From the NCBI RefSeq assembly GCF_012928505.1, contig NZ_JABBJN010000003.1:1-64000 (forward strand): 64,000 nucleotides of DNA, given 5' to 3'. The notes below the pieces were generated by a model. That model did not search any database. It was not told the DNA's origin and saw nothing but the letters and a program-made list of their open reading frames with translations. A program made the translations under genes and the position numbers. The stretch comes from Achromobacter sp. Bel (GTDB taxonomy: Bacteria > Pseudomonadota > Gammaproteobacteria > Burkholderiales > Burkholderiaceae_B). How positions within the stretch are numbered: the first letter of the stretch is position 1; the number at the start of each line of letters is the position of its first letter. Shown here piece by piece: positions 1 through 9,168 of this stretch.

Positions 1-709
1 ACGGCGTGCGCGGCCCGGCCGCCACGACGACCGCGCAGGCGGGCAGCGTTTGCGCCAGGCTGCCGGCGTTCACGCCGCGCGTGGCAAACCCCAACGTTTG
101 CAGGGCGTTGCGGGCCATCGCCATGCCGTGCTGTTCGTGGACTTCGACGCGGGCCACCAGGTTTTCATCGTCGCCGTGGTCTTCCAGGTCATCCAGCGAC
201 GTCAGGCTGTCCAGCATGGCTTCGCGGTGCCCCTGCGTGAAGCAGACCGTTTGCGCGCCTCGCTGGCTGATGCGGATCAACGCGTTGGTGAAGTCGGTCT
301 CCGTGCCGCCGTTGATCGTCAACTTGCGGCGGTCGGCGGCCAGCACGGCGCTGCCCGCGAACTGGATGCCCGCTTCGCGCGCCTCGGCCGGCCGTAGCGC
401 CGGGTCCACCCCGCGCACCCGGATCAGCGGATTGGCATGCTCGTACTGGCGCAGCAGTTCCAGCGCGTCGACCATGCTTTTGTTGCGCAGGTCGTAGAAC
501 CACGTCACCGTCACGGGCTGCTTGATCTGCCGGGCCACCTCGATGCTTTCGGGCGCCAGGCTATACAGCCGCTGCGCGGTCAGATCCACGCGCCCCAGGT
601 TACGGGACGCCCACAGGTTCAGCGCCAGCAGCAGCGCGGCCACGGCCAACACCGGCAGCCACAGCGACAGGCGTTTGCCCGCGCGGCGCCATTGCGCACG
701 CGGCATCAT
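1..709 (-). CDS. GldG-like ABC transporter auxiliary protein (partial)
   Basis: The gene is cut by the left edge of the window; about 236 N-terminal residues are visible. A short basic N-terminus is followed by one membrane segment (about residues 14-34), then a soluble region resembling the GldG / ABC_transp_aux family of gliding-type ABC systems, which sits on the periplasmic side beside the permease. The start ATG at 709 overlaps the stop of the upstream permease gene in an ATGA junction, indicating translational coupling. It is the third gene of an ATPase-permease-auxiliary operon read right to left. The substrate is unknown. In non-gliding proteobacteria such systems are usually annotated only as uncharacterised ABC transport, so gliding should not be inferred. 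Confidence 0.8.
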   Translation of the reverse strand, partial: MMPRAQWRRAGKRLSLWLPVLAVAALLLALNLWASRNLGRVDLTAQRLYSLAPESIEVARQIKQPVTVTWFYDLRNKSMVDALELLRQYEHANPLIRVRGVDPALRPAEAREAGIQFAGSAVLAADRRKLTINGGTETDFTNALIRISQRGAQTVCFTQGHREAMLDSLTSLDDLEDHGDDENLVARVEVHEQHGMAMARNALQTLGFATRGVNAGSLAQTLPACAVVVAAGPRTP

Positions 710-1419
710 CGCAGCCTCCAGCGCTTCAGATTGACGGCCGCGATCATCAGCGCCAGCACGGCAACGCTGGCCAAGGTCAAGGTTGCCGGCCCGGGCAACA
801 CGCCGCGAATGAAATCCACATGCTGCGCCGACAGCGACAAGGCCTGAAAGAACGGTGACAGCGCCGGAAACGCGTCAAGCGCGGCGGGGTAATCGATGAA
901 CCACAGCAGCACCAGGATGCCCCACGTGGCGCTGGCCGCGACGATCTGGTTGGTGCACGCGCTGGACACCGCGATGCCGATCGCCAGGAACAGCGCCCCG
1001 TACAGGAACACGCCGATGTAGCCGCCCAGGATCGGCCCGTAGTCCGGTTGCCCGTACCAGGCCAGCGGCAATACGGCGGCCGTCGTGCCCGCCAGCATCA
1101 GCGCCAGCACGGTCAGCCCTGCCGCGTACTTGGCGGCTACCAGCGCCGCATCCGATAGCGGCAAGGTCAGCAGCAGCTCCAACGTTCCCTGCCGCGCCTC
1201 TTCCGCAAACGCCCGCATGCTGACCAGCGGCATCACCAGGATCAGCAGGATCGTCATGTTATGAAACGCTGTGACCATCTGGCCGGTGCTGACGAAGAAC
1301 AGGTTGAAGCTGAACAAGTAACCGGACAACGCCCAGAAAACCGCCACCACCACCAGCGCCACGGGCGACCCGAAGTCGGTGCGCAGTTCCTTTCGGTATA
1401 AAGCGCCAAAGCCTTTCAT
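706..1419 (-). CDS. ABC-2 type permease, GldF-like
   Basis: This is a 237-residue integral membrane protein with about six hydrophobic segments, fitting the ABC-2 permease fold of the GldF type. Its length is usual for that group. The motif MRAFAEEARQGTLELLLTLP (about residues 68-87) is the cytoplasmic E-R-x-G-T-L-E-like element typical of ABC-2 permeases. It overlaps the ATPase gene upstream and the GldG-like gene downstream by 4 bp each, so the three are co-translated. It should form the membrane channel driven by the ATPase at 1416-2372. The substrate cannot be read from the sequence. Confidence 0.85.
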   Translation of the reverse strand: MKGFGALYRKELRTDFGSPVALVVVAVFWALSGYLFSFNLFFVSTGQMVTAFHNMTILLILVMPLVSMRAFAEEARQGTLELLLTLPLSDAALVAAKYAAGLTVLALMLAGTTAAVLPLAWYGQPDYGPILGGYIGVFLYGALFLAIGIAVSSACTNQIVAASATWGILVLLWFIDYPAALDAFPALSPFFQALSLSAQHVDFIRGVLPGPATLTLASVAVLALMIAAVNLKRWRLR

Positions 1420-2372
1420 GCCCGCCTCCGCATCAAGGGATCATTGGGCGCCAGCGCGGCTAGCAGTCGGGTTTCCACCGCGTCGTGCAGGGACAGCACG
1501 GCACGCAGTTCCGCGTGCGCCAGCGCAATGCGCAAGATGGCGTCGCAAGTCGCTGCGCCCGCCTCCGCGTCCCAACTGACTCGCCACTTGCTCAGTATTC
1601 CGTCCAATGCCACGGCATCCACGCCGCGCACCGCCGGACAAGCCGACAGCGCCGCATGCAGCGCCGCGTGGCGCGCCGCCGGCAACGCCAGTTGCAATTG
1701 CAGGGCCGACTGCGCTTGACCCAGCGCCGCGTCCTCCACCAGCCTGCCTTGGCGCAGGATGGCGATCCGCGTGCACAGGGCCTCCACCTCCTGCATCAAA
1801 TGGCTGCTGAACACGACGGCGCGACCCTCGGCGCAACGGCGGATCATGGCGCGCGCCTCGACGATCTGCACCGGGTCGAGGCCATTGGTGGCCTCGTCCA
1901 GCAGCAGAACCGGCGGGTCGTTCAGCACCGCTTGCGCCAGGCCCACGCGCTGGCGCTGGCCTTTGGAGAGACGGCCGATCACGGTGCGCGCCACGCCTTG
2001 CAGGTCGAAGCCGTCGATCGCGCGTTCGATGGCCTGGCGGCGTGCTCCCGCCCCGCCTGCCACCTTGACCCCGGCACCGAACTCCAGGTATTGCGTCACC
2101 GTCAGCGTGTCGTACAGCGGGGCGCGTTCCGGCAGATAGCCGATATCGGCGTTACCGCGCCCCGGCGCCGGCTCGCGCCCGCAGATCGTGATGCGGCCGC
2201 TGTCCGGCGCATGGAATCCCGCCATCAAGCGCAAGGTCGTGGTCTTGCCGCTGCCGTTGGGTCCCAGCAGTCCCACGATTTCGCCGGGCCTGACCGACAG
2301 GCTCAGCGAATGCAGGACCTGGCGGGGCCCGAACGACTTGCAGACCTCGTGCAAGGCAACTGCGGGCTGCAT
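1416..2372 (-). CDS. ABC transporter ATP-binding protein, GldA-like
   Basis: The 318-residue protein carries Walker A GPNGSGKT (about 37-44), signature LSKGQRQRVG (about 135-144) and Walker B LLLDEATNGLDP (about 156-167). It powers the ABC-2 permease encoded just downstream. The frame stays open upstream to 2768, but that part overlaps the metallo-hydrolase gene on the same strand and reads as arginine-rich shadow sequence, so I start at the ATG at 2372, where MQPAVALHEVCKSFG matches the usual N-terminus. The gene begins 11 bp after the stop of the lactonase-like gene, so all four genes probably share a transcript. Confidence 0.88.
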   Translation of the reverse strand: MQPAVALHEVCKSFGPRQVLHSLSLSVRPGEIVGLLGPNGSGKTTTLRLMAGFHAPDSGRITICGREPAPGRGNADIGYLPERAPLYDTLTVTQYLEFGAGVKVAGGAGARRQAIERAIDGFDLQGVARTVIGRLSKGQRQRVGLAQAVLNDPPVLLLDEATNGLDPVQIVEARAMIRRCAEGRAVVFSSHLMQEVEALCTRIAILRQGRLVEDAALGQAQSALQLQLALPAARHAALHAALSACPAVRGVDAVALDGILSKWRVSWDAEAGAATCDAILRIALAHAELRAVLSLHDAVETRLLAALAPNDPLMRRRA

Positions 2373-2383
2373 CGCGCGGGCCG

Positions 2384-3250
2384 TCAGTCGAAGACTTTCG
2401 TCTTGGCGTTCTGCGCGTGCTGCTCCGCGTCGTGGCTGTACCAGAGCTGGCCCTGGCGCGCATCGCGGATCTGTTTCAGGCGGTCGATGGCCTGCATGGA
2501 TGCCGCGGTGTTCCAGGTGATGCCGGGAATCACGCCTGCTTCGTTCTCGCCCGTATAGATGGCATCCGCCGCCAGCAGCACCGTGCCCGTATTCTTCAGT
2601 TTCACCTGCAGGGACTGGTGGCCTTGCGTGTGCCCCTTGGTGTCCAGCAGCACGATGGTGCCGTCGCCGAACAGGTCGAAGTCGCCTTCCACCTGGATGA
2701 AATCGTAGTCGCGCGTGGTGTCGAAATCTTTCATCACATAGGCGGCGCGCTGGAACTTTTCGGGCCACCAGGCGGCGCGCAATTCGGCCTTCTGCACGAC
2801 GTGCCTGGCCTTGGGGAACATCTTGATATTGCCGGCGTGGTCCAGGTGGAAGTGCGAGTAGACGACGTACTTCACGTCGCTGACGTCAAAGCCGGCGGCC
2901 TTCAACTGGCGGTCCACGACGTCGTCGCGCCCCTGGATTGAATTGAAGGCGCCGCACAGGCCCTGCCCCCAATAATTGGCGCAGTTGCCGTCGGCGGTGG
3001 CCTGGTTCATGCCGGTATCGAACAGCACCAGCCCGCGCGGGTGCTGGATTACATAGGCCGGCACCGGGATCTTGATCTTGGTGCCCACGTCCACCATCGC
3101 GGTCATGAAGCCCTTGTCCAGCTCGATCTTGCCGACCGAAAGCTGCATCAGCTTGATGTCCGGCGGCGCATCGGCGGCATGCGCGCCACCCGCTGCCATC
3201 ACCGCCACCGCGCCCACTGCACCCAAAAACGACTTCCAGCTCTTGCTCAT
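2384..3250 (-). CDS. Exported metallo-beta-lactamase-fold hydrolase, AHL-lactonase family
   Basis: The 288-residue protein begins with a Sec signal peptide (about residues 1-26, cleavage near AHA-AD). The mature part is a metallo-beta-lactamase fold with the dinuclear zinc motif SHFHLDHAG (H133, H135, D137, H138), a later GHTQGHQS histidine and the LLAADAIYTG aspartate. The overall pattern resembles N-acyl homoserine lactonases of the AttM/AiiA type, which open the lactone ring of quorum signals. The signal peptide would place it in the periplasm, whereas classical AiiA is cytoplasmic. Other lactones or esters are possible substrates; the lactonase call is family-level. A clear AAGGAGACAA-like ribosome site lies just before the ATG at 3250. 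It heads the operon with the ABC system. Confidence 0.8.
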   Translation of the reverse strand: MSKSWKSFLGAVGAVAVMAAGGAHAADAPPDIKLMQLSVGKIELDKGFMTAMVDVGTKIKIPVPAYVIQHPRGLVLFDTGMNQATADGNCANYWGQGLCGAFNSIQGRDDVVDRQLKAAGFDVSDVKYVVYSHFHLDHAGNIKMFPKARHVVQKAELRAAWWPEKFQRAAYVMKDFDTTRDYDFIQVEGDFDLFGDGTIVLLDTKGHTQGHQSLQVKLKNTGTVLLAADAIYTGENEAGVIPGITWNTAASMQAIDRLKQIRDARQGQLWYSHDAEQHAQNAKTKVFD

Positions 3251-3540
3251 TGTTGTCTCCTCGGACCAACAGGGGGAGCCGACGCCTGATGGCGGCGGCC
3301 GATAGCAAGCAACCCGGTGTGTCCCGGATTTCTTTCGATAGGGGTCTGCTGTGCGGGGCTGACTGCCGGACGGATAAGCTCGCCGGCCGAGACGGCGTCT
3401 GGTGGCCGTTGACTCTGTTGCGCACTCTGACGCAGCGCCGAAGGACTGCCAATTAAGCTTTCATTAAGCTGGGTTTCACGGCGCCCGAACTGGGGGGAAC
3501 CCCTAGACGCAAGGCAGCGTCCGTCCCCCGCCCTGCTCTT

Positions 3541-6500
3541 CTACGCTGCCAGCGAATCCTTTTGCGGGTGACGGTAGCGTTGCAGCAGCCCGTCCTGGCG
3601 TGCCCGCGCCTGATCCACGCTTTTCTCCTTGACGTGACCATACCCGCGGATAGTGTCCGGCAGATTGGCCAGTTCCAACGCGGCCTCCCGGTTATCGGCG
3701 TTTAGCGTTTGCGAAAACTCGGCCGCCAGCGCCAGGAAGTCGGCGGCCAGCTGGCGTTCCATGCGGCGTTCGGCGGTCTTGCCGAACAGGTCCAGCCACG
3801 TGCCGCGCACCCGCTTCATCGGCGCCAGCATGCGGAACGCCACGCCCATCCACGCCCCGAACGCGCGCTTCTGCAAGCGGCCCTGTGCGTCGCGGCGCGC
3901 GAAGGCCGGTGGCGCCAGGTAGTAGCGCACGCGGTAGTCGCGCCCGGGCTCGCCTTCAAACTGCGCTTGCAGCTTGGCCTTGAACGCGGGGTCGGTATAC
4001 AGGCGCGCCACCTCGTATTCGTCCTTATAGGTCATCAACTTGGCCAAGTTGCTTGCCACGGCGCGCGTCACCTCGTATCGCTGCCCTTCGGGCATGGCGG
4101 ATTCCCGCGCACGCACCGCGTCCACCGCCGCGCGGAAACGCGCCGCGTAGGCCGCGTCCTGGTACGCGCCGACGTGCGCCGCCAGCCGCTGGATCAAGCC
4201 GTCCAGCGATTCGGGCAACGCCACCACGTGCCTGGCCTTCTTTGGACGCAGCGCCTCCACGCCGCGGTGCGCGGCCTGCCGGCCCAGTTCAAACGCGGCC
4301 AGGTTCTTGTCCACGGAGACGCCATTGATCTCGATGGCGCGGCGCAAGCTGTCGCGGCCGAGCGGCAGGCCGCCCTTTTGCCATGCGTAGCCAAGAAGCA
4401 GCGGATTGGCGTAGATCGTGTCGCCCAGCAAGGCCTCGGCCAGCGGCCCCGCGTCCAGAAAGTCGCAATTGCCGCCGGTGCTTACGGAGACCGCCGCTTC
4501 CGCCTGCGCGCCGGGAAAGCGCCAGGCCGGTTGCGACAGGAATGCCGCCGTCGGGGCCGCCGCGCTGTTCACCACTGCGCGGCCGTGGTCCGGCCGCAAC
4601 CGCGACAGCACCTCGGGCGACGCCGACACCAGCGCGTCGCAGCCGATGACCAGGTCGGCCTCGCCCAGCGCCACGCGGGTGGCGTGCAGGTCTTCCGGCC
4701 GGTTGGCCAGTTGCACATGGCTGAGCACCGCGCCGCCCTTTTGCGCCAGGCCCGCCATGTCCAGCACGGTGACGCCCTTGCCTTCAATATGGGCGGCCGC
4801 CCCCAGCAAGGCGCCGATCGTCACGACGCCGGTGCCGCCCACGCCCGCGATCACGACGCGATACGCGGCGCCCCCGGCGATGAACGCGGGCGCAGGCAAC
4901 GGCGCCTCAGGTAATGGCGATTCGTCCGCGCCCGACCGTGCCGGCTTGCGCAGCACGGCGCCTTCGGCCGTGACGAAGCTGGGGCAGAATCCTTCCACGC
5001 AGGAAAAGTCCTTGTTGCATGACGACTGATTGATGCGGCGCTTGGTGCCCAACGGCGTGTCCAGCGGTTCAACCGACAGGCAGTTGGACTTGACCGAGCA
5101 ATCGCCGCAACCTTCGCACACGGCGTCGTTGATGAAGGCGCGGCGCAGCGGATCGGGGTAGTCGCCGCGCTTGCGGCGACGCCGCTTCTCGGTCGCGCAG
5201 GTCTGGTCGTAGATCAGCACCGTGGTGCCTTCGATGTCGCGCAGGGCGCGCTGCACATCGTCCAGCGACTTGCGGTGATGCACGTCGATCGCGCCGGGCA
5301 GCGCCGCCGCCCCGGTGTACTTATCGGGTTCGTCGGTGACCACCACGGTTTTCACGACCCCTTCGGCCTGCATCTGCGCCGCAATCTGCGGCACCGTCAG
5401 CACGCCGTCCACCGGTTGCCCGCCCGTCATGGCGACGGCGTCGTTGTAGAGGATCTTGTAGGTGATCGATGCGCGCGCCGCGACCGCCGCGCGGATCGCC
5501 AGCAGGCCGGAATGGAAATAGGTGCCGTCGCCCAGATTGGCAAAGATGTGGCGTTCGCGGGTGAAGTCCTTCTGCCCCAGCCACGCCACGCCCTCGCCGC
5601 CCATCTGGCTGAAGGTGTCGGTATCGCGGTTCATCCACATGGCCATGTAATGGCAGCCGATACCGGCCACCGCGCGCGATCCTTCCGGCACGCGGGTGGA
5701 GGTATTGTGGGGGCAACCCGAACAGAACCAGGGCTTGCGTTCTTCCACCAGCGTGGGGCGTGCGGCCTCGCGTTCCTTGGCGTCGATCACGGCCAGGCGG
5801 GCGGCGATGCGGGCGCGCAGTTCATCGGACAGGTCGGCCTTGTCCAGCCGCGCGGCGATGGCGCGCGCGATCAGCGCGGGCGACAGTTCGTAGCGCGCCG
5901 GCAGCAGCCAGCTGCCGCGCGGCGTGGACCATTCGCCGCCGCCATGCTCGCGTTCATCGAACTTGCCATACACGCGCGGACGCACATCGTCGCGCCAGTT
6001 GTAGAGTTCTTCCTTCAGCGCGTATTCCAGGATCTGGCGCTTTTCCTCGACGACCAGGATCTCTTTCAGGCCCGTGGCAAATTCGCGCGCGCCGTGCGCA
6101 TCCAGCGGCCAGATACAGCCCACCTTCATCACGCGGATACCGGCTTCGGCACAAGCGGCCTCGTCCAGCCCAAGGTCGTTCAGCGCCTGGCGCACATCCA
6201 GATAAGCCTTGCCCGCCGTCATGATGCCGAAGTTCGCGCGGGGCGAATCCAGTACGACGCGGTTGAGCTTGTTCGCCCGTATATAGGCCAGCGCGGCATA
6301 CCACTTGTGGTCCAACAGCCGCGCCTCTTGCGCCAACGGCGAATCCGGCCAGCGGATGTTCAGCCCGCCTTCGGGCAGCGCGTCCTCGGGCAACACAATC
6401 TGCACGCGCGCGGGATCCACGTCGACCGAGGCGCTGGACTCCACGACATCCGTCACACATTTCATCGCCACCCACAACCCGGTGTAGCGGCTCATGGCCC

Positions 6501-7086
6501 AGCCGTGCAGCCCGTAGTCCAGGTATTCCTGGACATTGGACGGGTACAGCACCGGAATGCCGCTTGCAATCAGCACGTGTTCGGACTGGTGGGCCACGGA
6601 CGAGGATTTCGCGGCGTGGTCATCGCCCGCCAGCATCAGCACGCCGCCGTGGGCGGAGGAACCCGCGGAGTTGGCATGCTTGAGCACATCCACCGAGCGG
6701 TCCACGCCCGGCCCCTTGCCATACCACATGCCGAACACGCCATCGCGCGTGGCACCCGGGAACAGGTTCAGTTGCTGCGAGCCCCAGACGGCGGTTGCGG
6801 CCAGGTCTTCGTTCACGCCGGGCTGAAACACCACGTCGTGCGACTTCAGGTGCTTCTTGGCCTTCCACAGCGCCTGGTCCAGGCCGCCCAACGGCGACCC
6901 CCGATAGCCCGAGATGTAGCCGGCGGTGTTCAGGCCCGCCTGCTGGTCGCGCAGCTTCTGCAACAGCGGCAAGCGCACAAGCGCCTGGGTGCCGCTGAGA
7001 TAGATGCGGCCGGTGGCCTGGGTGTACTTGTCGTCGAGCGTCAGGCCATGGGTATCGGCCACGCCGGGGGGTAGAGGGGCGTTCAC
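3541..7086 (-). CDS. Indolepyruvate ferredoxin oxidoreductase, fused alpha/gamma subunits
   Basis: The 1181-residue cytoplasmic enzyme joins an N-terminal TPP-dependent IorA-like part to a C-terminal gamma-type part. Visible marks include GCPHNTSTRVPEGSRA (about 456-471), a cysteine-rich segment CEGCGDCSVKSNC (about 650-665) likely holding an iron-sulfur cluster, and a Rossmann-like VVIAGVGGTGVVTIG start of the gamma domain (about 740). The family oxidatively decarboxylates aryl pyruvates from aromatic amino acids to acyl-CoA, passing electrons to ferredoxin. Length matches the fused proteobacterial form. The start is GTG at 7086, preceded by AGGAGA. A LysR gene is transcribed divergently 105 bp away and probably regulates it. 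Confidence 0.9.
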   Translation of the reverse strand: MNAPLPPGVADTHGLTLDDKYTQATGRIYLSGTQALVRLPLLQKLRDQQAGLNTAGYISGYRGSPLGGLDQALWKAKKHLKSHDVVFQPGVNEDLAATAVWGSQQLNLFPGATRDGVFGMWYGKGPGVDRSVDVLKHANSAGSSAHGGVLMLAGDDHAAKSSSVAHQSEHVLIASGIPVLYPSNVQEYLDYGLHGWAMSRYTGLWVAMKCVTDVVESSASVDVDPARVQIVLPEDALPEGGLNIRWPDSPLAQEARLLDHKWYAALAYIRANKLNRVVLDSPRANFGIMTAGKAYLDVRQALNDLGLDEAACAEAGIRVMKVGCIWPLDAHGAREFATGLKEILVVEEKRQILEYALKEELYNWRDDVRPRVYGKFDEREHGGGEWSTPRGSWLLPARYELSPALIARAIAARLDKADLSDELRARIAARLAVIDAKEREAARPTLVEERKPWFCSGCPHNTSTRVPEGSRAVAGIGCHYMAMWMNRDTDTFSQMGGEGVAWLGQKDFTRERHIFANLGDGTYFHSGLLAIRAAVAARASITYKILYNDAVAMTGGQPVDGVLTVPQIAAQMQAEGVVKTVVVTDEPDKYTGAAALPGAIDVHHRKSLDDVQRALRDIEGTTVLIYDQTCATEKRRRRKRGDYPDPLRRAFINDAVCEGCGDCSVKSNCLSVEPLDTPLGTKRRINQSSCNKDFSCVEGFCPSFVTAEGAVLRKPARSGADESPLPEAPLPAPAFIAGGAAYRVVIAGVGGTGVVTIGALLGAAAHIEGKGVTVLDMAGLAQKGGAVLSHVQLANRPEDLHATRVALGEADLVIGCDALVSASPEVLSRLRPDHGRAVVNSAAAPTAAFLSQPAWRFPGAQAEAAVSVSTGGNCDFLDAGPLAEALLGDTIYANPLLLGYAWQKGGLPLGRDSLRRAIEINGVSVDKNLAAFELGRQAAHRGVEALRPKKARHVVALPESLDGLIQRLAAHVGAYQDAAYAARFRAAVDAVRARESAMPEGQRYEVTRAVASNLAKLMTYKDEYEVARLYTDPAFKAKLQAQFEGEPGRDYRVRYYLAPPAFARRDAQGRLQKRAFGAWMGVAFRMLAPMKRVRGTWLDLFGKTAERRMERQLAADFLALAAEFSQTLNADNREAALELANLPDTIRGYGHVKEKSVDQARARQDGLLQRYRHPQKDSLAA

Positions 7087-7191
7087 GCGTTTGTCTCCTG
7101 CCGGATGCGGATTTGAGTATTTTCCGCAGTGTAGGAACGCCGTTCGTTATCGTATATTCATAGTTTCAGGTAGCAGGTATTCGAAAAACAG

Positions 7192-8097
7192 ATGGCTAAC
7201 GACGTCACCTTGCGGCAGTTGCGCTATTTCGCGGCGGCCGCCCGCACGGGCCGGTTTTCCATGGCGGCAGCCGACGAGCATGTCTCGCAATCGGCCGTCA
7301 CCAATGCCGTGCTGGCCCTGGAATCGCAATTGGGCGTGCGCCTGTTCGACCGCCACCCGCACGGCGTCACGCTGACGCCGGAAGGCCACAACTTCCATCG
7401 ACGCACCCAAGACATCCTGGACGCGCTGGACGACGCCATCCGCGAACCCGGTTTTCAGCGCTATGCGCTACGCGGCACGGTGCGGATCGCGGCGTCGTAC
7501 ACAGTGCTGGGGTACTTCCTGCCCGACCTGCTGGCGCGCTTTCGCCGGCGCTACCCCGAGGTGGTGCTGGACTTGGTGGACCTGGACCGCCCGGAGATCG
7601 AAGCGGCAGTGGCCAATGGCGACGTGGAACTGGGCGTGGCGTTGCTGTCCAACGTGGAAAAGCGCGAGCGCTTCGGCCATCAGGTGCTGGTGCGGTCGCG
7701 GCGGCAGCTGTGGACGGCATCCGGCCATCCGTTGCTGTCTGTCGCCGCGCCGTCGTTGGCCGACATCGCCCGCTACCCCTACATCCTGCTGGAGGTGGAC
7801 GAAGGCGAACGATCCACCCTGAACTACTGGCGCACCCACGGCCTGCGGCCCGATATCGCCCTGCGCACCCGGTCCATGGAAGCGCTGCGGGGGCTGGTCG
7901 CGCATGGGTTCGGCGTCACCATGCTGTCGGACATGGTCTACCGCCCCTGGTCGCTGGAAGGCCGCAAGATTGAAGCCGTGCCGATCACCGACGCCGTGCC
8001 GCCCATGGAAGCGGGGCTGCTGTGGCATCCGCGCTCGGCGCTGGCTAAGCCAGCCGACGCCTTCCGGCAATTCATGATGGTGGCCTGCGGCGTGTAG
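7192..8097 (+). CDS. LysR-family transcriptional regulator
   Basis: The 301-residue protein has an N-terminal winged helix-turn-helix (about residues 5-65, with the LRQLRYFAAAARTGRFSMAA start typical of LysR) and a periplasmic-binding-like effector domain (about 92-298). It is divergent from the indolepyruvate ferredoxin oxidoreductase gene with a 105-bp shared promoter region, the usual layout for a LysR factor and its target. The inducer is unknown; an aryl pyruvate or aromatic amino acid would fit the neighbour but is inference only. Confidence 0.9.
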   Translation: MANDVTLRQLRYFAAAARTGRFSMAAADEHVSQSAVTNAVLALESQLGVRLFDRHPHGVTLTPEGHNFHRRTQDILDALDDAIREPGFQRYALRGTVRIAASYTVLGYFLPDLLARFRRRYPEVVLDLVDLDRPEIEAAVANGDVELGVALLSNVEKRERFGHQVLVRSRRQLWTASGHPLLSVAAPSLADIARYPYILLEVDEGERSTLNYWRTHGLRPDIALRTRSMEALRGLVAHGFGVTMLSDMVYRPWSLEGRKIEAVPITDAVPPMEAGLLWHPRSALAKPADAFRQFMMVACGV

Positions 8098-8112
8098 GTG
8101 CAAGGCGCGGAG

Positions 8113-8144
8113 CGGCTAGACCTCGGCTAGACCCCGGCTAGACC
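8113..8144. repeat. Three tandem 11-bp direct repeats at a convergent gene end
   Basis: CGGCTAGACC occurs three times with single-base spacers, at 8113-8122, 8124-8133 and 8135-8144. The third copy overlaps the last codons and TAG stop of the minus-strand LysR gene. The array lies between two convergent LysR genes. No hairpin is obvious, so this looks like local slippage duplication rather than a terminator. Confidence 0.85.
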
Positions 8145-9046
8145 AGCACGGCGCCCTTGCGGCGCGTGAACTGCGCAAGCGACTGCAGCGCCAGCGCGTG
8201 CATGGCCGCTACCGACGGCAGCAGGGTTTCCTCCTTGCGCGTCAGCACGCCGACGATGCGTTCCACCGTCGGTTCGGCCAACGGCACAAAGGCCAGGCCT
8301 GACCCCACGGACGGCCGCGCCAGCACGGGCAACACCGTCACCCCCAGCCCGCTGACCACGCTGGCAAGCAGCGACGCACGGTTGGAGACCACCATCGCAG
8401 GGTCGTCGATGCCCCCACCCAACTGTCGGTTCTTCAAGGTGTCGAACGTGGCGTTTCCGATCAGCCGTTCCGCGTCCAGCGCCGACCAGGGCACGCCCCC
8501 CCGCCGGCGCGCCAAAGGATGCCCCTTGCGGCAAACCAGCCCGAAGGCGTCGCGCGCAACGGGCGTGAACGCGACCTCCGCCGTGCGCGGCACCTGCCCC
8601 GCCACCCCCACCTGCACTTCGCCCGTGAGCACCAACCGGTGCACATCCTGCGACGATTCGTCCACGGCGCGGATACGGATATCCGGGTGGCTGCGCGCGT
8701 AGCGTTCCAGGAGCTTTGGCAGCCACTCATCCGCCAGCGACGGCATCACCGCCAGCGACACCGGGCCGGTATGGCCCATCCCCAATTGGCGCGCGGCATT
8801 CAGCACGCGGTCGTGCGTGGCCAGCAATTCGCGCAGCAAGGGTGCCACGGCATGGCCCAGCGGGGTCAACTGCGCGCGCTTGCCGGCTTCGAACAGCGGC
8901 GCGCCCAGTTGCCGCTCCAGATCCTGCATGGCCGCCGACACCGCCGCCTGCGAACGGTGCGTGCCCTCGGCCGCCAGGCGAAAGCTGCCGTGATCAGCGG
9001 CCAGCAGGAACTGGCGCAAGTGTTGGATCTTCAGGGGCTGGGGCAT
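8138..9046 (-). CDS. LysR-family transcriptional regulator
   Basis: The 302-residue protein shows the LysR N-terminal helix-turn-helix (LKIQHLRQFLLAADHGSFRLAA, about 5-65, quoted in part) followed by a substrate-binding effector domain. It is divergent from the operon starting at 9169 (AA_synth protein, hydrolase, Bug receptor), and the shared region contains a perfect palindrome with a T-N11-A core at 9078-9097. That arrangement makes it the likely regulator of the operon and of itself. The effector is unknown. Confidence 0.9.
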   Translation of the reverse strand: MPQPLKIQHLRQFLLAADHGSFRLAAEGTHRSQAAVSAAMQDLERQLGAPLFEAGKRAQLTPLGHAVAPLLRELLATHDRVLNAARQLGMGHTGPVSLAVMPSLADEWLPKLLERYARSHPDIRIRAVDESSQDVHRLVLTGEVQVGVAGQVPRTAEVAFTPVARDAFGLVCRKGHPLARRRGGVPWSALDAERLIGNATFDTLKNRQLGGGIDDPAMVVSNRASLLASVVSGLGVTVLPVLARPSVGSGLAFVPLAEPTVERIVGVLTRKEETLLPSVAAMHALALQSLAQFTRRKGAVLV

Positions 9047-9077
9047 GACGGCTGGCCAATCAAATTCAGATTTTCCG

Positions 9078-9097
9078 AAATTAACTTACGTTAATTT
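9078..9097. promoter_or_regulatory. Perfect 20-bp palindrome, probable LysR operator
   Basis: AAATTAAC-TTAC-GTTAATTT is an uninterrupted two-fold symmetric site in the 122-bp gap between the divergent LysR gene (start 9046) and the operon at 9169. It contains the T-N11-A spacing typical of LysR recognition sites (T at 9082, A at 9094). It is 32 bp from the LysR start and 72 bp from the operon start. The symmetry is seen directly; the binding protein is inferred. Confidence 0.65.
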
Positions 9098-9168
9098 GGA
9101 TTGTCAAAATTCCATGCCCGCTTCAACAATGCACCCATCGTTCATCACGTATGCATGGGAGCAATGGA

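Noticed and set aside
2373-2768. An N-terminal extension of the ABC ATPase to 2768
   Set aside because: It would overlap the lactonase-like gene on the same strand, is arginine-rich and lacks a start signal; the ATG at 2372 fits the family.
5275-7074. A 599-codon open frame opposite the indolepyruvate ferredoxin oxidoreductase gene
   Set aside because: It is an antisense shadow, rich in His/Arg/Gln, with no ribosome site.
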